A stretch of DNA of 64,000 nucleotides from contig OZ241998.1 of NCBI GenBank assembly GCA_965204655.1, forward strand, positions 558,001 to 622,000, written 5' to 3'. Below are positions 35,721 to 44,861 of the stretch, piece by piece. The first letter of the stretch is position 1; each line of letters begins with the position of its first letter. This DNA comes from CATQHL01 sp965204655. GTDB lineage: Bacteria; Actinomycetota; Acidimicrobiia; Acidimicrobiales; CATQHL01. The position numbers were made by a program, and so were the translations under genes. The notes below the pieces were generated by a model, which searched no databases, was not told the origin of the DNA, and saw only the letters and a program-made list of their open reading frames with translations.

Positions 35721-36752
35721 CTATTCGTGACAGGATTCGGCCATCTCCCATAGTCCTTCTGGGATCGGCTTGAGAGCGGCGGTCGCCTCAGCCAGATCCA
35801 AGAGCGCTAAGCGGCCGTCCACTATTCCCACCATGCTGCCGAACTTGCCCTCGTGGGCTGCGTTGACCGCAGCCACGCCGTAGGACGTACACAGCACGCG
35901 GTCAAAAGCGGTGGGGGTGCCGCCCCGCTGCACGTGCCCTAGAACGGTCACGCGTGCGTCGACCCCTAGGCGCCGTTCTAATTCCCTAGCCACGATGCTT
36001 CCGATGCCCCCTAGGCGGACGTGGCCGAACTCGTCGTAGGTGGGATCGGGCTCTTTGATTGTGCCTGGCGCCGGATGCGCTCCCTCCGCCACCACGACCA
36101 CCGAGTGGTTGCCCAGCCTCTGATGGCGAGGATGCAGGCGTTCGGCCACCTCTTCGATTTGAAACGGCTTCTCGGGCACCAGAATCGCCGCTGCTCCCCC
36201 GGCGATACCCGCCCAGAGGGCTATGTGCCCGGCGTGGCGGCCCATGACTTCAACCACCATTACCCGGCTGTGGGATTCGGCTGTTGTGTGCAATCGGTCG
36301 ATGGCGTCGGTGGCGATTTGCACCGCCGTCTGAAAGCCGAAGGTGAGTTGGGTGCCCCCTATGTCGTTGTCAATGGTTTTTGGGACGCCCACCACGGGGG
36401 CTTCGTAGTAGCTGTGCATGTCTCTCGCTGCACCTAGCGTTCCTTCTCCCCCTACGACGAGAAGGGCGTCGATTTTCCGCTTGGCGAGAGTCTCCATTAC
36501 GCGTTCAGGGCCTTCGGGCGTCATGAATGGCTGTATCCGGGAGGTTCCCAGGATCGTCCCGCCGCGCGCCAGGATGCGCTGGGCGCGATCCGGCGACACC
36601 ACTTCGGCCTCGTCCTCCATCAGGCCGCGCCAGCCGTCCCTGAACCCAAGCACCTTTTCACCCCACCGAGCGTTACAACGAAGCACGACCCCGCGCACCA
36701 CGGCGTTCAGGCCCGGGCAGTCGCCTCCTCCAGTCATTATTCCGATACGCAT
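35721..36752 (-). CDS. pfkA: 6-phosphofructokinase (mixed ATP/PPi sequence type)
   Basis: Phosphorylates fructose 6-phosphate. The 343-aa protein has the nucleotide loop MTGGGDCPGLNAV (6-18), GGEGT (101-105), PKTIDND (124-130; catalytic Asp128) and MGRHAGHIAL. Gly at the GGxGT position is typical of ATP-users, while Lys before TIDND is typical of PPi enzymes; this mixture marks the actinobacterial group III. ATP dependence is the better guess. ATG start preceded by GGAGGAGG. Confidence 0.93.
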   Translation of the reverse strand: MRIGIMTGGGDCPGLNAVVRGVVLRCNARWGEKVLGFRDGWRGLMEDEAEVVSPDRAQRILARGGTILGTSRIQPFMTPEGPERVMETLAKRKIDALLVVGGEGTLGAARDMHSYYEAPVVGVPKTIDNDIGGTQLTFGFQTAVQIATDAIDRLHTTAESHSRVMVVEVMGRHAGHIALWAGIAGGAAAILVPEKPFQIEEVAERLHPRHQRLGNHSVVVVAEGAHPAPGTIKEPDPTYDEFGHVRLGGIGSIVARELERRLGVDARVTVLGHVQRGGTPTAFDRVLCTSYGVAAVNAAHEGKFGSMVGIVDGRLALLDLAEATAALKPIPEGLWEMAESCHE

Positions 36753-36865
36753 GCCTCCTCCTTAATTCTTTCTTGCCGTCTTCGATCTGCCGGGGGACTC
36801 AGCGGGGCTTACCGGGGGCAGCCTGGGGACTTACTGGGCAGCCCGGCGTGTTCCAGCCGCCAGAT
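36753..36865. other. pfkA-aminotransferase spacer
   Basis: 113 bp. A G-rich stretch at 36790-36845 repeats a CCGGGGG / TGGGGACTTACTGGG-like pattern about every 20 bp, another loose tandem. No promoter or terminator stands out. Confidence 0.4.
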
Positions 36866-38038
36866 TCAGACCGAACCGAAAAGCCTTCCGAGATTCCGAA
36901 CGGCCTGACCGATCCGATGTTCGTTTTCAATCAGAGCGAAGCGGATATGACCCTCTCCTCCCGGCCCGAAGCCTTCGCCCGGCGAGGTCGCCACCTTCGC
37001 TTCCTTGACCAGGAGCGAGCAAAACTCCACGGAACTCAAGTGCTCAAAGGCCGAAGGGATGGGAGCCCACACGAACATGCTCCCCTTGGGAGGTTCGACC
37101 TCCCAACCGATGCGCTTCAGCCCCGAACAGAGGGCGTCGCGGCGGCTCTGGTATGTCTCGTTGACCAGTTTGGGATACTCCGAGGCTTCCTTGAGAGCCA
37201 CCGTGGAAGCGATCTGAACGGGTTGGAAGGTGCCGTAGTCGAGATAGGACTTGAGCTTGCCCAAAGCCGCTGTTACCTCTGCGTTTCCGACCATGAAAGC
37301 CACCCGCCAGCCCGCCATGGAAAACGACTTGGTAAGGGAGTAGAACTCCACCGCTACGTCCTTGGCTCCCTCGGCCTGCAGCACTGAGGGGGGCGAGTAA
37401 CCGTCAAAGGCGATATCGGCGTAAGCGAAGTCGTGGACGATGAGGATGTCGTGCTGGCGAGCGAAGTCGACCATGGACTGCATGAAGCCGAGGTCGACGC
37501 AGGCGGTAGTGGGGTTGTGCGGAAAAGACAAGAGGATCACCCGCGGCTTCGGCCAGGAGTACTCCCAGCGCTGTCTCAGGACCTCTTCCAGGTCGGAGCG
37601 GGGGGTGAGGGGCACTTTGCGAACCTCGGCTCCGGCAAAGAGCGGCGCAAAGAGGTGAATGGGGTAGGAAGGCGAAGGAACCAAAATCGAATCCCCCGGC
37701 TGAAGCAGCACCCACATGAGGTGCGAGAGACCCTCTTTGGCGCCGATGGTGTTAATCACCTCGGTTTCGGGGTCGAGTTCCACTCCAAAACGGCTCAGAT
37801 AGAGGTCGGCTGCGGCGGCGCGCAACTTGGGCAGCCCCCTGCTGACCGAATAACGGTGATTACGCGGCGAACGGGCAGCCTCGGCCAGTTTTTCCACAGC
37901 GATGTCCGGCGAGGGAATGTCTGGGTTGCCGAAACCCAGATCTACGATGTCCTCGCCGCGGCGGCGCCCAGCCACCTTCAGCCCATCAATGATCGAAAAC
38001 ACGTACGGAGGCAGGTTGGTGATGCGGCGGAAATCCAT
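36866..38038 (-). CDS. Class I/II aminotransferase, AlaC-like
   Basis: A 390-aa PLP aminotransferase of fold type I. Visible are the substrate-binding stretch LGFGNPDIPSP (34-44), IGAKEGLSH (98-106), FPHNPTT (172-178), the Asp of HDFAYADI and the PLP-Lys237 in SLTKSFSMAGWR. The sequence resembles glutamate-pyruvate aminotransferase AlaC (YfdZ) and LL-diaminopimelate aminotransferase relatives, so alanine/pyruvate is the likeliest pair. The aspartate or DAP pathway cannot be excluded. Confidence 0.88.
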   Translation of the reverse strand: MDFRRITNLPPYVFSIIDGLKVAGRRRGEDIVDLGFGNPDIPSPDIAVEKLAEAARSPRNHRYSVSRGLPKLRAAAADLYLSRFGVELDPETEVINTIGAKEGLSHLMWVLLQPGDSILVPSPSYPIHLFAPLFAGAEVRKVPLTPRSDLEEVLRQRWEYSWPKPRVILLSFPHNPTTACVDLGFMQSMVDFARQHDILIVHDFAYADIAFDGYSPPSVLQAEGAKDVAVEFYSLTKSFSMAGWRVAFMVGNAEVTAALGKLKSYLDYGTFQPVQIASTVALKEASEYPKLVNETYQSRRDALCSGLKRIGWEVEPPKGSMFVWAPIPSAFEHLSSVEFCSLLVKEAKVATSPGEGFGPGGEGHIRFALIENEHRIGQAVRNLGRLFGSV

Positions 38039-38113
38039 TGTCTTCAGGCTACCTCTAAGGCTTTGGTCGGCTGAGGGTTGTGGGAAGCAAGCCTTCGGCG
38101 AAATCCGCTGAGT

Positions 38114-39241
38114 TCAAGCCAAGGGGGAGGCGCAAGGAGCGGACGCTAGGAGCGCTGCTCCGAGGGCTCCTGCCCGGTCGCCGTAAACCGCTCGACGCAG
38201 TTCCACCGAAGGCCGCTTGCCGCGGTAGCTGGACTGCTTATCCAGGGCGTTTTTCAGCCTCAACAGCACGAAGTTGCCCGAAAGCGGCTCGGAAAAAAGA
38301 CCGCCCCCCAGCCCCACCACTTCCGGATCCAGCACAGCTATGAGGTTGTTGAAGCCGACAGCTAGGCGGGCAACGAATTCATCCAACAACTCCTCAGCCT
38401 CCTCGTCGCCAGCGGCGGCCAGTTCAGGCACTAACTCGCCTTGGGTTTTCTCGGCGGGGTGAACACCTGCAGCGGCCGCCCGATCCTCCGGGGGTGTTTC
38501 AGTGCGTAGACGCCTCATCCGTCCCAGCGCCGAGGCGGACGCAGAACTCTCCCAGCAGTCGCTCCCCCCACAGCGGCACGGCGGGGAGGCTGCCGCTGCT
38601 GCGCCGTGCGTCGGGAGGGTCATGTGCCCCACCTCTCCCGCCAGGTTGTGCGCTCCCCGCAGAATCTCCCCGCCCGAGATCAAAGCGGCGCCGATGCCCG
38701 TCCCGACTGTCACGTAAAGCCCTTCGGAAACCCCCCGCAGGCATCCATCCCGCATCTCCGCCTCCGCGGCGGCCGCGACGTCGTTGTCGACGACCACTGG
38801 ACGCTCAAGATGTTCCGCCAGCACCTCCGCCAGCGAAAAGTCTTCCAGGCAGGGGATGTGGGGGGAAGTCAGCACTGCCCCGCTGCGATCTATCAGACCT
38901 GCGCACCCCACGCCCACGCCTTCAACAGAGCAACCCAGTGAATCCTCTACAGCGTGAGTCATCCTGCGGATTTCGCTCACCAGACGCTTGGCGGTTTTGG
39001 GGGTGCGGATGCGATGCTCACCCCACGGATGCTCACTCCAGGGACGCTCGCCCCAGGGACGGGCGCCCCGGAGACGGCCATCCGGGGAAACCGGAGTGCC
39101 TAAGCCGTCGACGACCTCAACGCGAACGTTCGTTCCTCCGATGTCGAAACCGGCAAAGCGGGCCGCCTGGAGAGCGGCGGGGTCTTCTGTGCTTACTTTT
39201 TGGCGGGCCGTTCCCTGGGGCGACGACACACGCGGCGTCAC
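38114..39241 (-). CDS. ROK family sugar kinase (glucokinase-like)
   Basis: A probable glucokinase. From GTG at 39241 it is 375 aa; GTGs at 39229 and 39196 are alternatives. It shows FDIGGTNVRVEV (ATP phosphate loop, near 32-43), VDNDVAAAAEAE, the catalytic GHMTLP region and the ROK zinc motif CRCGGSDCWES, where the usual Gly before the third Cys is Asp. Two insertions are unusual: a tandem RPWGE/RPWSE/HPWGE (about 61-75) from a 15-bp DNA repeat, and an Ala/Glu/Pro-rich loop after the zinc motif. It overlaps or abuts the SRPBCC gene. Confidence 0.88.
   Translation of the reverse strand: MTPRVSSPQGTARQKVSTEDPAALQAARFAGFDIGGTNVRVEVVDGLGTPVSPDGRLRGARPWGERPWSEHPWGEHRIRTPKTAKRLVSEIRRMTHAVEDSLGCSVEGVGVGCAGLIDRSGAVLTSPHIPCLEDFSLAEVLAEHLERPVVVDNDVAAAAEAEMRDGCLRGVSEGLYVTVGTGIGAALISGGEILRGAHNLAGEVGHMTLPTHGAAAAASPPCRCGGSDCWESSASASALGRMRRLRTETPPEDRAAAAGVHPAEKTQGELVPELAAAGDEEAEELLDEFVARLAVGFNNLIAVLDPEVVGLGGGLFSEPLSGNFVLLRLKNALDKQSSYRGKRPSVELRRAVYGDRAGALGAALLASAPCASPLA
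39015..39062. repeat. 15-bp tandem within the ROK kinase gene
   Basis: Three units of about 15 bp (cacggatgctcactc, cagggacgctcgccc, cagggacgggcgccc) lie in tandem in coding sequence. In the kinase they are read as PWGE/PWSE/PWGE units. The length keeps the frame. The repeat falls in a surface segment between the first beta hairpin and the core, so it may be tolerated rather than functional. Confidence 0.75.
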
Positions 39242-39242
39242 T

Positions 39243-39737
39243 TCAGTCGACTTGCCGCAGGTTGGAGTTCCGAACCTCCTCAATCTCCCTCTGGCACAAT
39301 TCCACACGACGGCGAAAACCATCCAGCGCAGAGTGGAGTATCCGAGCCTCAGCACGCCGTTTTACGAAACCGGGCACCGGCACCGCCAGGTCTACCGTGA
39401 GCGTGTATGTGAGCAGAGTCCTGTTCTTCTCTCCTGGAGCAGGTACGAATTTGTACTCCCCGTCGAGGCGATTAGCCAAGTCGCCCTCCAGAAGCCTCCA
39501 GGTCATCTTGAGGGGATCGGTTTCGTAGCGGTAATCCAGGACGTAGGTGGTGCTGCGCCCCATTGCAGCTACTTGGAAAGATATGAGCCGCCCGAGACCC
39601 TGATCGTTGCGTTCTCGTACTTGCACCTTTTTTACGTCGGGCACCCACTCCGGATAGTTCTCAAAGTCGGAGGCGACGTCAAAACAGATCTCAGGGGGGG
39701 CGTCTACCAGTATCTGGCGGGTGGAGTGGTCAACCAT
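39243..39737 (-). CDS. SRPBCC (polyketide cyclase/CoQ-binding) family protein
   Basis: A small START-like lipid-binding fold. From ATG at 39737, which has CCGAGG just upstream, it is 164 aa; an ATG at 39755 would add six residues but has no ribosome-binding site. ILVDAPPEICFDVASDFENYPEWVPDVK is split by the typical helix of the family, and a final amphipathic helix follows. Family members bind hydrophobic ligands; the ligand here is unknown. It overlaps the membrane protein gene upstream by 8 nt and is followed at once by the ROK kinase. Confidence 0.85.
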   Translation of the reverse strand: MVDHSTRQILVDAPPEICFDVASDFENYPEWVPDVKKVQVRERNDQGLGRLISFQVAAMGRSTTYVLDYRYETDPLKMTWRLLEGDLANRLDGEYKFVPAPGEKNRTLLTYTLTVDLAVPVPGFVKRRAEARILHSALDGFRRRVELCQREIEEVRNSNLRQVD

Positions 39738-40299
39738 TGCCTCGGACTCCGGCATAGAGGGGCTTAGGCGGGAATCTGGCGTGCTTGGCTCCCCAGAGTG
39801 ACATCATTCCAAGTCCGAACACAGGAACAAGAATACCGAAAGCCGCGGGCGTGTAAAGCCTCACGCTCGCCGCAATCAGGGCGGCGGCGGTCTGAACCCC
39901 CAACTCCGAGAGGAAAATGAACCTGTGCCCTCTGCCGGCTCCCTCAGCCAGCATGAATGCTCCGGCTACTGAAACTTTCTCGGTGCGGCTGCGCTTCGCC
40001 ATCACAGCGAAAGCCCAACAGAAGGCGACGCAACCCAGTGCAAAGAAGACCAGAGAAACGATCATTGACGAGAAATCCAGTGTTCCTCCAGCCGCTGCGG
40101 CAGTGAGGATGAACGCTGCGAAGAGCAAAGTTCCGACCCCGTTCACGACCCATATCCAGGCCCCGTTTCCGTTAGCGCTAGAGCTCTCTGCCTGGGAACG
40201 ACCCGCCTGAGCGCTCCCTGCCTCTGCCTGATACCCCCCTTGGAATGAGGAGTGAGGAACGGAGAGGTTCTCCTGGGGTGATGCTGCCGGCTGATTCAT
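39730..40299 (-). CDS. Four-helix membrane protein of unknown function
   Basis: A 189-aa protein with a Gln/Ala/Ser-rich soluble N-terminus (1-45) and four hydrophobic helices (about 47-68, 76-97, 130-147 and 150-168). Between helices 2 and 3 is a basic cytoplasmic loop with KRSRTEK. No enzyme motif is visible. The second pair of helices recalls ATP-synthase subunit-I-like small proteins, but that is weak. It shares an operon with the SRPBCC and ROK genes. Confidence 0.75.
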   Translation of the reverse strand: MNQPAASPQENLSVPHSSFQGGYQAEAGSAQAGRSQAESSSANGNGAWIWVVNGVGTLLFAAFILTAAAAGGTLDFSSMIVSLVFFALGCVAFCWAFAVMAKRSRTEKVSVAGAFMLAEGAGRGHRFIFLSELGVQTAAALIAASVRLYTPAAFGILVPVFGLGMMSLWGAKHARFPPKPLYAGVRGNG

Positions 40300-40328
40300 C
40301 GGAAACCAATCATCGGAGGCTGAATCTT

Positions 40329-41453
40329 TCAGGAGCGAGAACCCAACGCCGCGGAGATCCGACGCGCCAAACGATCGCAGGAGAACTCCTCAACCGCCCT
40401 CGCTCTAGCCGCCTCACCCATGCGTCTACGCAGAGCGGGATCGTCCGTCAAGGCGGCAAGGGCCGCCGCGGCCTCTTCCGGATCTGAGGGATCTCCCACC
40501 ACCAGGCCGGTTTCTTCATGGAGAACCGCTTCCGCCGAGCCGCCGCTGGCGCCGGCCACCTGCGCCACCCCCGCCGCAGCCGCCTCGAGAAACACGATGC
40601 CGAAACCTTCCTGCTCCACGCTCCCCCATCGCTCCCGACACAGCATGGCGAAGACGTCAGCAGCGCCGTAGAGATCGGGGAGGTACTGCTCGCCGACCGA
40701 TCCGATCATCCTCACGGGAGCGGAACGTCTTTCTATCAGCCTTCTGAGACGTCCTTCGTCTCGTCCCCCACCAGCGATCACGCCCCGTAAGCCCGGTCGG
40801 CCTGGAGCCAGCCTGGCAAGCGCCTCAACGAATACATCCATTCCCTTGCGAGGCACCAGGCGGCTCACGCTGAGCACCAGGACATCCCCAGGACCGACAC
40901 CCAGAGATCGGCGCACGGCTGCGCGTCTTTGTTCCGAAAGAGGGCGGAAACGGGCCGAATCCACCCCGGGCGGGACATAGACGAAACCTGAAGCCTCTGG
41001 GCAGTGTTTTTTTATGTTCTCAATCACCCAACCCCCAGCAGCGACGATCACCTCAGCGCGGGCGAGAACACCCTCAATGAGATTACGCACGCCCGGCAGG
41101 AAGAAGGGCAGCGCGGTCTCGCTGCCGTGTACCACCACTCCATAGGGATAATCCAGGAAAGGCCCCAGCAAGCCGGTCAGCCAGACGGGGTCAAAAAGAA
41201 CCAGATCAGCTCCAGTCGCTCGCACCTCCCGATGAATCTCCGTGCGCAGCTTCCCGATGGGCATAAGCACGTGCGAAGGACTGCGCACGATCCGGTAGGG
41301 CTGAGAGCGGTCGAATGCCTCTGCTTGCTGATGAGAATGGGTTAGTACAGAGAAACTCTCGGGAGGCAGGCGTCTCCACAACTCCCACAGATAGTTCTGA
41401 ATGCCCCCCACGTTGGGGGGAAAGTCGTTTGTGACCAAGACGTGCCTACGCAC
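40329..41453 (-). CDS. GT4 glycosyltransferase (PimB-like mannosyltransferase)
   Basis: A 374-aa GT-B enzyme. The N-terminus has VTNDFPPNVGGIQNYL, then VHGSE, the basic SRLVPRKGMDVFVEAL and the donor-binding EGFGIVFLEAAAAG with its two Glu residues. It is closest in pattern to actinobacterial PimB-type GDP-mannose-dependent enzymes acting on phosphatidylinositol mannosides or glycolipids. The donor and acceptor are inference. GTG start after GGGGGAGAAAC. Confidence 0.87.
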   Translation of the reverse strand: MRRHVLVTNDFPPNVGGIQNYLWELWRRLPPESFSVLTHSHQQAEAFDRSQPYRIVRSPSHVLMPIGKLRTEIHREVRATGADLVLFDPVWLTGLLGPFLDYPYGVVVHGSETALPFFLPGVRNLIEGVLARAEVIVAAGGWVIENIKKHCPEASGFVYVPPGVDSARFRPLSEQRRAAVRRSLGVGPGDVLVLSVSRLVPRKGMDVFVEALARLAPGRPGLRGVIAGGGRDEGRLRRLIERRSAPVRMIGSVGEQYLPDLYGAADVFAMLCRERWGSVEQEGFGIVFLEAAAAGVAQVAGASGGSAEAVLHEETGLVVGDPSDPEEAAAALAALTDDPALRRRMGEAARARAVEEFSCDRLARRISAALGSRS

Positions 41454-41524
41454 GTTTCTCCCCCGGTTGAGCGTCTGAGTTGTTCGCTTGTTCGATCCTG
41501 CTGTTTACCGGCGCCACGGCGCCA

Positions 41525-43324
41525 CTATTTCCGCAGGCAATCAATCACATGCAGCAGTTGGTGGGGGTAAAGCAGATTGGCTCCCAGGTTTTCGGCTGGG
41601 TCGCGTACCCCCAGGTCTCCCGTAGTGACGCCCCGATCTTCTGACACCACCACGAGGACTCGATCTCTAGGGGCTTTGTCGCACTCCTGAATGATGAGAG
41701 GATCAGCATCTGCCCCATCAACGGTGAAGACTTCCTTGACTCCCCCGCCTCGACCCTTGGTAGGGAAGAACTCGCTCCTTTTTCCGTCGTAAATTATCAG
41801 CGAGGAGTTCCCCGTCACGTTGTACAACTCTTCGAGTTCCTTCCAAAACCGATCCCTTTCCATAGGAAGATTATTGGGATCGTGGCCATCGCGCTGAAAG
41901 ATGAAGTTGTAGCCGTCAATGATCAAGAAGGATTTCTTTTCTAAACACAGAAACTCGGCCGCCGTAAGTGAATTCCTGAGCACGCCTGGGGGCATTTTGG
42001 CGGCGACCCTGGGCTCTGGCGCAGCCGGGGGTGTGTTGCCGTCGCGAGGTTCTGAAGAGAACAGGAACACTTCGAGCAACTTGGACGCTTCTTCAATTGC
42101 TTCATCCACCGATGTCCGCAGGTTCTTGTTACCGGGGGAAGAATGCAGGCTTTCGCTGATGCCTAGCAACGCCTTCGTCGCAAGCGCACGGCGTTCCGAA
42201 GCCTGCTCCTGCAGGCGGCTTTCTAACTCCCGGATGCGTTCGTCCCTTTTTGAGCGTTCTTCGTCCCACTTGAGATGCTCGTCATGGACTTGCTGTCTAG
42301 CCGCGGCGGTGTTCTTGCGTTCCTCCTCCACTTCGGCTTGCAGCTTCTCTATGACCTCAGCCCCCTCTACGTTCTTGCGCTCCGACGCTCTGAGTTTTTT
42401 CTCAAGATCTCGACTTTTTCTGGCTTCCAGTCCAGGCTGCTTTTTGAGTTCACGGAGATCGCCCGCAAGCCTTCCCTTCTCATCCTTTAACTTGACTACC
42501 TGTTTTCTTTCCTTGTTGATCTCTTTCTGGTTTTGCTGGATTTCCTTTTCCAACTTCGCTTGGAGTTTCTTGTCCTCTTGGAGGCGAATGTGCATCTCAT
42601 AGAGGTTCTCCCAGCCCTTGGGGCGAGTGAGATAAAGGGCATGCGGATAAGGCGCCAAGTCGGCAAGATTCGCTTCTGGCGAGTCCGGCGGCGCTTCCGC
42701 TAAAGCTTCTTCCGCTTCCCCAGCCGCTTCTTCGGACGCCTCCTCAGGTGCTTCCCCTGCCTCAGACGCTTCCTCTGACTGAGGGTCTGAGAGATCTTCA
42801 ACCGCTTCTTCTTCAACCGCTTCTTGGGACGGCTCACCTGCAGCTTCCCCGGCCGCTTCCTCTAGCAACTCCTCCTGATCTTCTCCAGGCGCATCGTTGG
42901 AAGAGGCAAGTTCGGAAAGCTTCGAATCGAATACCGACTGCACATACTTGCATACTGAGCGCCAGTTGTCGGGCTCGGCCCCTTTTGCCAACGCCTGGAG
43001 ATAGAGGGCAGCCGCTTCTACCCGGAAACTCTCGGAGTCGAGAGCAGATTTCATCGCTTCGGACTCCCAGGCGCGTATCTTCCTCCCCCTGGGAGGTTTT
43101 TGTTTGTGCCTGTGCATCAACTTCATAAGAGGTTCAGGCACCGATTCTCCAACCCTTCTTTTTTGTTCTCCAAAAAAGTACGCATAACGTAATGCGTGCT
43201 CCAAACACCGATACTCCGATTCGGGAATGTACTTTGAACCGGACTTGGCTTGGGTCTTTTTGGATTGGGTTTGCTGCTCCTCCCCCTTGGAACTCTTAGA
43301 ACTAGATCTTCGACTGCTGTTCAA
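41525..43324 (-). CDS. NYN-domain protein with long coiled coil
   Basis: A 599-aa protein. Residues 1-150 are a basic N-terminus followed by a helical region. An acidic Glu/Ala tract runs about 150-225. A long charged coiled coil occupies about 245-400. The C-terminal 136 residues form a PIN-like NYN domain of the YacP/Rae1 type: SFLIIDGYNFIF (465-476; Asp470), IIYDGK (Asp513), ADADPLI and VSEDRGV, which supply acidic metal ligands for an endoribonuclease. The TTG start follows AAGGAGGAAACG. RNA cleavage is expected of the family; the target and the coiled-coil partner are unknown. Confidence 0.85.
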   Translation of the reverse strand: MNSSRRSSSKSSKGEEQQTQSKKTQAKSGSKYIPESEYRCLEHALRYAYFFGEQKRRVGESVPEPLMKLMHRHKQKPPRGRKIRAWESEAMKSALDSESFRVEAAALYLQALAKGAEPDNWRSVCKYVQSVFDSKLSELASSNDAPGEDQEELLEEAAGEAAGEPSQEAVEEEAVEDLSDPQSEEASEAGEAPEEASEEAAGEAEEALAEAPPDSPEANLADLAPYPHALYLTRPKGWENLYEMHIRLQEDKKLQAKLEKEIQQNQKEINKERKQVVKLKDEKGRLAGDLRELKKQPGLEARKSRDLEKKLRASERKNVEGAEVIEKLQAEVEEERKNTAAARQQVHDEHLKWDEERSKRDERIRELESRLQEQASERRALATKALLGISESLHSSPGNKNLRTSVDEAIEEASKLLEVFLFSSEPRDGNTPPAAPEPRVAAKMPPGVLRNSLTAAEFLCLEKKSFLIIDGYNFIFQRDGHDPNNLPMERDRFWKELEELYNVTGNSSLIIYDGKRSEFFPTKGRGGGVKEVFTVDGADADPLIIQECDKAPRDRVLVVVSEDRGVTTGDLGVRDPAENLGANLLYPHQLLHVIDCLRK

Positions 43325-43628
43325 CGTTTCCTCCTTCCGGCGAGCCTGTCCACCCGCCTATTTATCTCCACCCAGATTGTCGGCTGCAAACGGTTCCCGG
43401 AGACTCCTCTCCGGAATCAAAGCGGATGAAAATCCTGACCTGACTTTACATACGCAATGTGACATGGGAACGACTGCGAACAACATTAAACAAAAACTAA
43501 GCCTTTAAGTTATCCGTGCGTAACGGCCAGAGGTGTGTGAACACACTGCAAAACAACATCAAGAACGGAGCCTGTACGCCGTCTGTGCGGGCTTGCGGCC
43601 TGCTCGCCGGTTCCTCTCATCTGCCCCT
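43325..43628. other. Spacer between trpD and the NYN gene
   Basis: 304 bp without a gene. It holds an AT-rich stretch at about 43480-43515 that could be a promoter for the NYN gene, a short inverted repeat gtgtgtgaacacac near 43535-43548, and the strong AAGGAGG of the NYN gene. No repeat array or RNA structure stands out. Confidence 0.4.
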
Positions 43629-44762
43629 TCATCTGCCCCCTTTTAGTTCCTGCGACACCTCCACCCAGCGATCTAGCGCCTCGGCCGCCGCACCTTCGTC
43701 AAGCGCACAGGCGGCGAGTTCCAACCCTGCGGAAAAATTCTCAGCCAGATCCCCCACCATCAGAGCCGCTGCAGCGTTCAGGCACACCACCTCCCGCCAG
43801 GGAACCTCCTCGCCGGCGAGCAGGGATCGGGTAGCCGCCGCGGAGACTTCCGCTCTCCCGCCCGCTAGATCGTCCAGCCTCGCCCGATTCAGCCCCAGTT
43901 CCTCCGGCGTGATCTGATAGCGGACGACGTCGCTGCCGCGCACCTCCATTATCTCGCTCGGCCCTGTCGTGGAGAGTTCGTCTAAGCCCCCATAGCCGTG
44001 CACCACCATGGCTCGCACCGTGCCAGTTACCGACATGACCTCGGCCATCCGCTTTGCCATGTGGGGGTCGTTGACGCCAATGACCTGACGCTGCACGCCG
44101 GCGGGGTTGGCCATAGGCCCCAGGTAGTTGAAGGCGGTGGGAACGCCCAACTCCCGTCTAGCGGCTCCGGCGTGCCGCAGGGCTGGATGGAACAAGGGCG
44201 CCAGGCAGAATCCCAGTCCCGTCCGCCTCAGGCTTTCGGCCACGCCCTCGGCATCAAGTTCTACCGCCACTCCCAGAGCCTCTAGCAGGTCGGCCGAGCC
44301 GCAGGAGGACGAAACGGCGCGGTTGCCGTGCTTACAGATCGGCAGCCCTGCCCCAGCAGCCACCAGCGCAGCCATGGTGGAGATGTTCAGCGAACCGCTG
44401 CCGTCGCCGCCCGTACCCGCCGTGTCAACCAGACCCATCGACTCGGCGTCAATAGGCACCTTTACACAAGCCGCCCGCAGACCCTCCAGCAACCCGGCGA
44501 GTTCCACAGCCGTCTCCCCTTTCGCCCGGAGGGCAACGAGCAGTCCTGCCATCTGCGCCGAGGTGGCCTCCCCTGTCAGCATCACCTCGGCCAGCGCCCT
44601 CGACGTTGAACCGGGAAGATGCTCGCCCTCCAGCAATCTCGCTAGAACGTCGGGGATGTGCTCGATCTTCTCCGGGGCATCCTCGCCGCCGAAGAGCGAG
44701 GTTTCTTCGTCGGAAAAGCCGCCGTGCTGCTCGTAGTTGGATTTTTTTACCTTGAATTCCAT
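43629..44762 (-). CDS. trpD: Anthranilate phosphoribosyltransferase
   Basis: Second step of tryptophan synthesis: joins anthranilate and PRPP. The 377-aa protein has the PRPP-binding DTAGTGGDGSGSLNIST loop, KHGNRAVSSSCGSADLLEALG and HPALRHAGAARRELG, as in TrpD. The first 30 residues are an acidic extension beyond the usual start. No other trp gene is nearby, so it stands as an orphan gene, as in several Actinobacteria. The start at 44762 diverges from the glycerol-kinase-like gene. Confidence 0.93.
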   Translation of the reverse strand: MEFKVKKSNYEQHGGFSDEETSLFGGEDAPEKIEHIPDVLARLLEGEHLPGSTSRALAEVMLTGEATSAQMAGLLVALRAKGETAVELAGLLEGLRAACVKVPIDAESMGLVDTAGTGGDGSGSLNISTMAALVAAGAGLPICKHGNRAVSSSCGSADLLEALGVAVELDAEGVAESLRRTGLGFCLAPLFHPALRHAGAARRELGVPTAFNYLGPMANPAGVQRQVIGVNDPHMAKRMAEVMSVTGTVRAMVVHGYGGLDELSTTGPSEIMEVRGSDVVRYQITPEELGLNRARLDDLAGGRAEVSAAATRSLLAGEEVPWREVVCLNAAAALMVGDLAENFSAGLELAACALDEGAAAEALDRWVEVSQELKGGR

Positions 44763-44861
44763 CTGCGCTGCCTGCTCGATGCTATGGGAGTCGGGAGGGG
44801 AGCCGCCCTCGTGTCTGATCTCATCAATAGCTCATCAATAGCTAGTGCCTAGCATTCTCTC

